A program made the translations under genes and the position numbers. Of a stretch of DNA of 64,000 nt, positions 57,831-64,000 are shown in pieces; within the stretch, counting starts at the first letter, position 1; the number at the start of each line of letters is the position of its first letter. The stretch is from Choristoneura fumiferana (taxonomy: Eukaryota > Arthropoda > Insecta > Lepidoptera > Tortricidae): the NCBI RefSeq assembly GCF_025370935.1, contig NC_133494.1:5677840-5741839 (forward strand), read 5' to 3'. The notes under the pieces were generated by a model, which ran no database searches, was not told where the DNA came from, and saw only the letters and a program-made list of their open reading frames with translations.

Positions 57831-59249
57831 CTAGTAATATGTAGGAATAATTGTCAGATTTATTGCGAAGGTTAGAATTAAACTTAGAGGCACTGATAAA
57901 CTCTGAGAAGAGTCTTTATGATAGTCATCATCATCATCATCATCACCAATTGTTATAATTCTTCCTTCAACTTGAGGAAAGACGGGACTTCTATGCCTGA
58001 CGTAATATTCTGTACACTGCAACTCATTGAAATACAAAGTAACTTTGGGCTGCGTAATAAGCATGGAATACCCGTCCCCGCCATTGGCGACAAATGAAGG
58101 CATAATAACTTTGTATAATTGTGTTTCATTAAATTTAAAGTAACGAGGTATTTGACATTCCGAGCATCTCACGTATGCTTCAATTACCCTGGATCCAGGC
58201 GGTTTTTTATAATTATAAACCACTTTTACCCCGGAGTACTGAAGGAATTCTCCCGGTGGAGTTAGCGGGTCAGGTTTAGCTACAGAATGTTCAAGCATTT
58301 GTAATAAAATGCTGCCATTCATAGTTACTGTTACTAAATATCCTTCAAATGGCATAACAATAAGCAAGTCTCCTTTGGTTAGGTTTGCTGGCATTTCCAT
58401 GTATGATACAGAAGATCTTATGCCTCCTCCTTGAATAACAGCAATGGGAGCGTCTGTCCAGTACTGTCCCTTGTAGAGCATCGCGTAATGGTAAACCATA
58501 GCATCGGTTATCAAATTTCCCAAATTGCATTCCTTAAATTTACAACTTTCCCCGTCAAGCACAACGGACGTACTTCCAATAACCTCATCTGCCACATTAA
58601 GAATATCGCCTCTGTATCGTTCAATTATTTTGACAACTTCTTCGTCTTGAGGTATTGAATTGTCAAGAAGAATCGGTTTTCCAGTTATTTGCTTGATTTC
58701 TCCATTTGAGTCGAAACGAATCAGTACGTTGCCAAAATACTTAGTATACGCGTAAGCTTGAACCACAGCTACAGTGCGGCCTGAATCTTGCTTAACGTAT
58801 GTTGGATAAGGGCCCTGGGGCTGCTCTGAATCAGGACTCGTGCCGTTCCAAAGGAACGTGTTAGTATGCCCACCAATCACTAAGTCTACACCGTCCACTT
58901 CCTTTGCTATTTCTAGGTCTTTAACATAACCTGAATGGCCAAGTGCAATAATTATGCGTATTTTATTGTTTCGTAATTTCTTAACTTCTTCTCGAAGAGC
59001 TAAAACTTCATCAACGTACTCGACGTCGTTTGGAACAGCTAATGTTTTGGTATCTGGCGTAAGATATCCGATTATTCCTATTTTGACTCCATCGACATCT
59101 ATAATGGTAGATTTCTTAAGATTAATTTCCCCTGCTAGCTCTGGCACTTTAGTGAGGATGAGATTGGCGGCCAGCACTGGACATCTCAAATTTTCAATAA
59201 ACGGAGTTAGTCCCTTCACGCCGTTGTCGAATTCGTGATTTCCCAGAGA
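57831..59249 (-). CDS. Ecto-5'-nucleotidase C-terminal cassette C
   Basis: One exon of 472 codons from a phase-0 acceptor (ttgttacag|TCTCTGGG) to a stop. All expected motifs from this point on are intact: GNHEFDNG, LGHSGYVKDLEIAKEVDGVD, GGHTNTFLWNG, QGGGIRSS, MPFEG and GGDGYS. It should be catalytically competent if joined to a normal N-terminal half. A run of seven Asp (from an ATC/GAT microsatellite near 57930) precedes the C-terminal hydrophobic tail (SLSVPLSLILTFAINLTII), which fits a GPI signal. Cassette B lies 434 bp upstream and no N-terminal exon lies between. Closest in sequence to cassette B. Confidence 0.88.
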   Translation of the reverse strand, partial: SLGNHEFDNGVKGLTPFIENLRCPVLAANLILTKVPELAGEINLKKSTIIDVDGVKIGIIGYLTPDTKTLAVPNDVEYVDEVLALREEVKKLRNNKIRIIIALGHSGYVKDLEIAKEVDGVDLVIGGHTNTFLWNGTSPDSEQPQGPYPTYVKQDSGRTVAVVQAYAYTKYFGNVLIRFDSNGEIKQITGKPILLDNSIPQDEEVVKIIERYRGDILNVADEVIGSTSVVLDGESCKFKECNLGNLITDAMVYHYAMLYKGQYWTDAPIAVIQGGGIRSSVSYMEMPANLTKGDLLIVMPFEGYLVTVTMNGSILLQMLEHSVAKPDPLTPPGEFLQYSGVKVVYNYKKPPGSRVIEAYVRCSECQIPRYFKFNETQLYKVIMPSFVANGGDGYSMLITQPKVTLYFNELQCTEYYVRHRSPVFPQVEGRIITIGDDDDDDDYHKDSSQSLSVPLSLILTFAINLTIIPTYY

Positions 59250-59683
59250 CTGTAACAAAAAGATGGGGTTATTGCGTGCTAATAGAAACTATATATTAAC
59301 ATAAGATAGAGGAGTATTACCTGTTGCCTTTTGGCTTCGATTTCTATTAAAATTAGTTTATCTGAACAACACAAACAAACAAGAAGGGTTCTCGTACGAG
59401 TTGTAGGAAATTACATAGTTAGAAATAAAATATACGTTTGTGACTCGAGTGAAACATGCAGGAAACTGAAATTCATGTCTAACTAAACAAACGGTTTGGA
59501 AGTAACATTTTATTAAACTTATAAAAACAAAATCTTTCTTAACTAACAAATAGATACCTACTGGTAACAACCTTTGAGGTAGGTAGGTATTTCTCTCTAC
59601 ATATTTTATATTGTTCTTGATGAATTTTGTATAAAGCAGACAGTGTACTCTACTTGTAGGTATTTATCGCATCGTTAATTATA
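59250..59683. other. 434-bp gap between cassettes C and B
   Basis: Too short for the roughly 115-codon N-terminal half plus promoter and introns. The only open frame (59358-59570, minus) shows no nucleotidase motif. Confidence 0.6.
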
Positions 59684-61081
59684 TTAAAATTTATTTAAAA
59701 GATCACTTAGTAGAATTAACAAAGCTGAACATAAAAATCCAATAGACGCAGAAATAGCGGAAGCAGAGTTTGCCATGTTAAGTATTATTATACGACCCTC
59801 AGTGGCTGGGTATACTGGGCTACTTTTACTGATGTATTCAGAAGTCGCATGTAACTCATCATAATGCAAAGGGGATGCTGATCTTCCCTCAAACATTGAA
59901 AATCCATCGCCTCCCATTGATAAGAAAGATGGCATTAGAATATTGTACATTTCGGTTTTGTTCAAAACGGAATACATTGGTATAGAACAGTTCCCACATC
60001 GTACATAGATCTTTAAAACTCGTTTACAAGGCGGATATTTGAAATCATACTCTACTCTTAAACCAGAAACTTGCAAGAATTTACCAGGAGCACGAATAGT
60101 GTTATAATTTGCAACAGCGTGTTCAAGCATCTTCCAAATAAGCGTACCGTTAAGAGCTACCTTAACCATGTTTCCATCAAACGGCATCACTGTCAGTAAA
60201 TCACCTGTCGTTACCACAGCGGGTAAAGTTATATGTGCTATAGACGATCTTATACCACCACCCTGAATGATAGCGATCGGGGCATCAGTCCAGCCATCCC
60301 CCTCGTATAATGATGCATATTTATGGACCATAGCATCGGCAATGAGATTACCTAAATTACACTCATTCAATCGACAAGAATGTCCGTCTAATAAAACTGA
60401 GGTGTTGCCAACCGCCACTTCGGTTATCTTCATTACTTCACCTCGATAGCGGTCAACTATTGTTAACACTTCAGGATCTTGCGGCACTGAAGAATTTAAT
60501 AGTACTGGATTACCATCATAAGATATAATTTCACCGTCAGAATTAAATACTAGATGTAATTTTCCTAAATATTTTGTATACGCATAAGCTTGTACTGCAG
60601 GGACCAATCGTCCAGAACGTTGTTTCACCAACGTCGGATATGGCCCTTGAGGTGTTTCCGTATCCGGAGTGGTTCCATTCCACAAAAACGTGTTAGTATG
60701 ACCACCTATAACTAAATCGATACCCTCAACTTCCTTTGCTATTTCTAAGTCTTTAGTAAAACCTGAATGCCCTAACGCAATTAATATGGTAACGTTCTCG
60801 TTTTTTAGCCTAGCTACTTCTTGTTTAATTGCAATTGTTTCCTCGATGTACTCTACATCGTTTCTTATGGCTAGGACTTTAGTATCGGGTGTGAGATAGC
60901 CTATGACCCCAACTTTAGTTCCGTTTATGTTAAAAATGACAGATTTCATTAAGTTTTGTTCAGTTTGCAGCGCTGGCTCGTTGGTGAGGATGAGGTTGGC
61001 TGCCAGCACTGGGCAGCTCAAGTTGGCGATGAAAGGTGTGAGCCCAGAAACGCCTTTATCGAATTCATGATTTCCGAGGGA
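59684..61081 (-). CDS. Ecto-5'-nucleotidase C-terminal cassette B
   Basis: One exon of 465 codons from a phase-0 acceptor (tttttcag|TCCCTCGG) to a stop. The motifs are intact: GNHEFDKG, LGHSGFTKDLEIAKEVEGID, GGHTNTFLWNGTTPD, QGGGIRSS, MPFDG and GGDGFSMF. The C-terminus (SASAISASIGFLCSALLILL followed by SDLLNKF) is a plausible GPI signal. Like its neighbours it lacks the first two metal motifs (DxH and GD), which must come from upstream exons. The 836 bp before it contains no candidate exon. Confidence 0.88.
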   Translation of the reverse strand, partial: SLGNHEFDKGVSGLTPFIANLSCPVLAANLILTNEPALQTEQNLMKSVIFNINGTKVGVIGYLTPDTKVLAIRNDVEYIEETIAIKQEVARLKNENVTILIALGHSGFTKDLEIAKEVEGIDLVIGGHTNTFLWNGTTPDTETPQGPYPTLVKQRSGRLVPAVQAYAYTKYLGKLHLVFNSDGEIISYDGNPVLLNSSVPQDPEVLTIVDRYRGEVMKITEVAVGNTSVLLDGHSCRLNECNLGNLIADAMVHKYASLYEGDGWTDAPIAIIQGGGIRSSIAHITLPAVVTTGDLLTVMPFDGNMVKVALNGTLIWKMLEHAVANYNTIRAPGKFLQVSGLRVEYDFKYPPCKRVLKIYVRCGNCSIPMYSVLNKTEMYNILMPSFLSMGGDGFSMFEGRSASPLHYDELHATSEYISKSSPVYPATEGRIIILNMANSASAISASIGFLCSALLILLSDLLNKF

Positions 61082-61917
61082 CTGAAAAATGAACAAAAAA
61101 CATTAGTAAGTACATTTAACAGCCTGTTGGCATGCACCCGTTAAATTCATATTAGGTGTTTCAGTTCATAAAATAGCATTCCCGATAGTTAAATCAAACA
61201 ACATAAACGTAGAAATTGCTGCAGAAAATTTAGTGGAACTGATACCTAACTGCAGATAATTAGCTTATTGAACTATATTTTGTTAGCATAGCATGTTTTA
61301 CAAATATATTCTTACCTCTGTTAGTACAAGCCGTAGTATTAATAAACAGATAAAGCAGTATAAGTAGTTGCTAAATTAAAACAAATTTAATCATGATTAA
61401 TTAAATTAAAACGTTCTCCCACTGACGTTCTCCCTTAAGAATGCCATTAGTTTACACTTAAGCTATATTTGCTTCATTGGTATGTTTTTTCTAGTAAATT
61501 AAGAGATGAATTTCTGTGGTAGCAGTGTTTTATTTAGCTGCTCATAGCAAGTATTTACGATATTGTTTTTTTTTAAACAGTCAGTTCAATGTCATGCGAT
61601 AGAAATCAAAATTCAAAAAATAATAAATATTTCAATACGATTCATGCTTCATATTGAAAATTATAATGAACTTACTTTCCAAAACAAAGTTCAGCATTTG
61701 TGTCTAACTAATAAATTAGTGTATTTAATAAACAAAACGTAAAATTATGAAAAGAATGGCTTCATTGCCAAAATTAGCTTTCTACGTTTGATCTTTGGTT
61801 ACATTATAGGGAGTTTACGTTCGAAAAGTTATAAAACTGTTTTTTTATCACTGAGTTTGCACTGGTCTCTCATAAATAAAACGACAAATTATCTTTGCAC
61901 GAGTTTAATTAATATTA
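61082..61917. other. 836-bp gap between cassettes B and A
   Basis: AT-rich, with no frame showing signal-peptide or metallophosphatase N-terminal motifs. Confidence 0.5.
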
Positions 61918-63300
61918 TTATTGCACTAAGGAAAAAGAAGCAGATATCGCTGCCAAGAAGGTCATTGTACAAGTAGAAGTAAGAGAAACCGATGAATCAT
62001 CTAAAGAGTCTACGTTGAGTAGACTGATTCGTCCAGAGACTTCAGGGTACACAGGACTGCGCAAGCGGATAAATTCATCGGTACACGTTAGCTCATCATA
62101 TTCAAAATCTACTCTTGGCTGACCTCTTAAAATTTCAAAGCCGTAGTCACCATTTGCTAATGCCGCGGGCATCAGTATCGGGTAATCCCTCCAGCTATCA
62201 ATGACGTAGAACGAAGGCAGGTAACAGTTATGACAGCGAACAACTGCACTAACCACTCGCGAGCCCGGCTCCCGAGCTAAATCGTAGACCACACGGACAC
62301 CAGAGAAATGCAAGAATTGGCCTGTAGGATTCCGTATGCTGTAATCGGCAACGGCATGCTCTAGTATTTGGTTCAACACAGTACCACTTACGGTCACAAG
62401 TGCAACATTGCTTTCAGTAGGTAGAGCAGACATGAGATCTCCTCTGGTGACAGCCGCCGGTCTGTTCGATGGCGCTATGGAGTCAGCTATTGCTCCGCTG
62501 TGAATTATTGCTATAGGAGCGTCAGTCCAACGTTCTCCTTCGAAATCCAGGGCATGATGGTAAACCATAGCATCTGCTATTAAGTTTCCTAGATTGCACT
62601 CTTCAGTCGCACACGCGTCACCATCCAAGACTACTGCTGTATTACCAACAACTTCAGTTGACCATGCTGCGACGTCATTAGAGTATTTTTGAACAATTGC
62701 AACGGATTCTGGGTCTTGTGGAATAGATCCATCTAAGAGAATTGAATTTATCTGTATATTTTCCAAATTACCGTTAGCGTCAAATTTAATGCTCAATTTT
62801 CCGAGATATTTATCATAGGCTACTGACTGCAAAACAGGAACTTCTTTACCGGATTGCTGTTGTTGGGCAGCGACATTGCTAATAACTGGTAATTCATCGA
62901 TCATAGATCTTCCATTCCAAAAGTATTGGTTCTTGTAACCGTTTATGACCAAATCGACACCTTCGATTTCTTTGGCAATTTCTTGGTCCATGTTCGTATT
63001 AGAATGACCCAAAGCAATTACAATTTTGGCATCTTGAGCTTTAAGATTGTTAACTTCATCTCTTACAGCTATGAGCTCATTTATATATTCAACGTTTTTG
63101 TTTTCAATAATGTTATTATTAGGTGTCAGATAACCAACTATGCCAACTTTAACTCCGTTTATATCAAAGATTGAAGATTTCTGTAATTTCTTGTTTTCGT
63201 TGTTTAGAAAGACGTTGCTTGTTAAAATGTTGGTTTGGATTTCATTGAGGAAGGGGGAAAGTTGGTCCGATCCTTGTTCAATATCATTGATGCCCAGTGA
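61918..63300 (-). CDS. 5'-nucleotidase-like cassette A, catalytic residues lost (pseudoenzyme candidate)
   Basis: One fully open exon of 460 codons from a phase-0 acceptor (ctttttcag|TCACTGGG), the most upstream of the four. The fold-defining text is kept (GVKVGIVGYLTP, EIAKEIEGVDLVINGYKNQY, CNLGNLIADAMVYHHAL, DLVxxPxGxR-like strands). Active-site positions have changed: GNHEFD is GINDIE, GGHTNTFLWNG is NGYKNQYFWNG, GGGIRSS is SGAIADS, MPFxG is LPTES and GGDGF is GDYGF. GHS and the Cys pairs are kept. With no stop or frameshift over 1.38 kb, the protein looks maintained but unable to bind metal or nucleotide normally. It ends with a short hydrophobic tail (CTMTFLAAISASFSLVQ). The N-terminal exons are not in the window and may lie beyond 64,000. 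Confidence 0.82.
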   Translation of the reverse strand, partial: SLGINDIEQGSDQLSPFLNEIQTNILTSNVFLNNENKKLQKSSIFDINGVKVGIVGYLTPNNNIIENKNVEYINELIAVRDEVNNLKAQDAKIVIALGHSNTNMDQEIAKEIEGVDLVINGYKNQYFWNGRSMIDELPVISNVAAQQQQSGKEVPVLQSVAYDKYLGKLSIKFDANGNLENIQINSILLDGSIPQDPESVAIVQKYSNDVAAWSTEVVGNTAVVLDGDACATEECNLGNLIADAMVYHHALDFEGERWTDAPIAIIHSGAIADSIAPSNRPAAVTRGDLMSALPTESNVALVTVSGTVLNQILEHAVADYSIRNPTGQFLHFSGVRVVYDLAREPGSRVVSAVVRCHNCYLPSFYVIDSWRDYPILMPAALANGDYGFEILRGQPRVDFEYDELTCTDEFIRLRSPVYPEVSGRISLLNVDSLDDSSVSLTSTCTMTFLAAISASFSLVQ

Positions 63301-64000
63301 CTGAAAAAGGAAATGTTTGTTAGTATGTTAGTAGCATGCAAGCACAGTACCTATCGAAATTATTTTAGTAACGTATTAGTTTATTACTGTTAATAATATT
63401 AGAGATGAGGTAGTAAACTATTAAAGAGTAACCAAGAAGAGAACAAATAATGGAAATCGCGGCTTGAAGTGATCAGAAGTAAAAATATATTAAATTAGTT
63501 AAAAACTAGGAAAAATCTATTTTTTTTTTGCAATAATTAATTTAAATAACTATGTAAAAGCGTTAATGTAAGTATTATTAAAGATTTCTTCAGAGGATTT
63601 CGATTCGAATAAATATTATATTATTAATAATATCCACCACCATAAACGCAAGCATCTATTATTACACCACAAATAAGATGTGAAGATAGTTGAGGATACG
63701 TACGGATACAATAGTAAATAGTAGATCGTTAGATGTCGACAAGAGTAGGTAAATAAAATGATAATCGTCACTACTTTGAAAAATCTCGTATCTAAAATCA
63801 ATATGTCAACAAAATTGAACCTTGAAATAATGTTCATAACGTTCACTCAGAAAATTATCTATTATGAGGTACGAGTTTTTATTAAAGTAGTGACTAGTTA
63901 GGTAATGTTAGTATCTCAGGATGAGTAATCAGAAAGCAACGTGTGTTAAGTCTTAGAGCAAACAAATTTAATTTTAGGTTAAACTTACACTTATACCGGA
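63301..64000. other. Upstream flank of the nucleotidase array, nothing recognised
   Basis: AT-rich. No nucleotidase N-terminal exon is visible to the window edge. The frame at 63616-63846 (minus) has no motif. Confidence 0.45.

Overview
This window looks like nuclear DNA from an insect, most likely a moth or butterfly. It has AT-rich non-coding sequence, short GT-AG introns, tRNA-derived SINEs with Pol III boxes, truncated LINE 3' ends tailed with GAT repeats, and many palindromic MITEs. The insect origin rests on the gene content. The lepidopteran assignment rests on my recognition of the repeat families and was not tested by any search.

Layout. (1) About 1,806-15,226, minus strand: a gene of at least 8 exons for a large protein with a long acidic/Ser-rich N-terminal region and a C-terminal PH domain, resembling PLEKHM2/SKIP or fly Prd1. 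Its introns hold a dead Tc1-like transposon with double-repeat termini, LINE and SINE pieces, several MITEs, and a ladder of decayed copies of its own PH-domain exon. (2) 16,254-39,160, plus strand: a complete 28-exon gene for the nuclear pore membrane glycoprotein gp210/NUP210. Every junction keeps phase and the product is about 1,708 residues. Its first exon diverges from the PH gene across 1 kb that contains a MITE. (3) 39,161-46,621: mostly repeats, plus a small IFI6/IFI27-like ORF on the minus strand. (4) 46,622-51,244: a head-to-head pair, OSCP1 (minus) and a SMYD4-like SET/MYND methyltransferase (plus), with start codons 56 bp apart. (5) 54,302-63,300, minus strand: four tandem single-exon C-terminal parts of ecto-5'-nucleotidase (CD73/apyrase family). 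Each starts at an equivalent phase-0 splice acceptor directly before the Gly-Asn-His-Glu motif and ends with its own hydrophobic, GPI-type tail and stop codon. No N-terminal metallophosphatase half is visible between them.

The nucleotidase array is the most unusual feature. It looks either like alternative terminal exons served by upstream exons beyond position 64,000, or like tandem genes whose 5' parts have been lost. The most upstream unit is fully open but has lost nearly every metal-binding, catalytic and nucleoside-binding residue, so it is a likely pseudoenzyme. Other points of note are local duplication of single exons in two genes, LINE tails that supply the sequence just upstream of two NUP210 splice acceptors, and a 1-kb element of degenerate short words with a 10-bp target duplication nested inside an older repeat.

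Exon boundaries were placed by hand from reading frame, GT-AG sites and phase. Repeat edges are approximate unless terminal repeats and target duplications are named.
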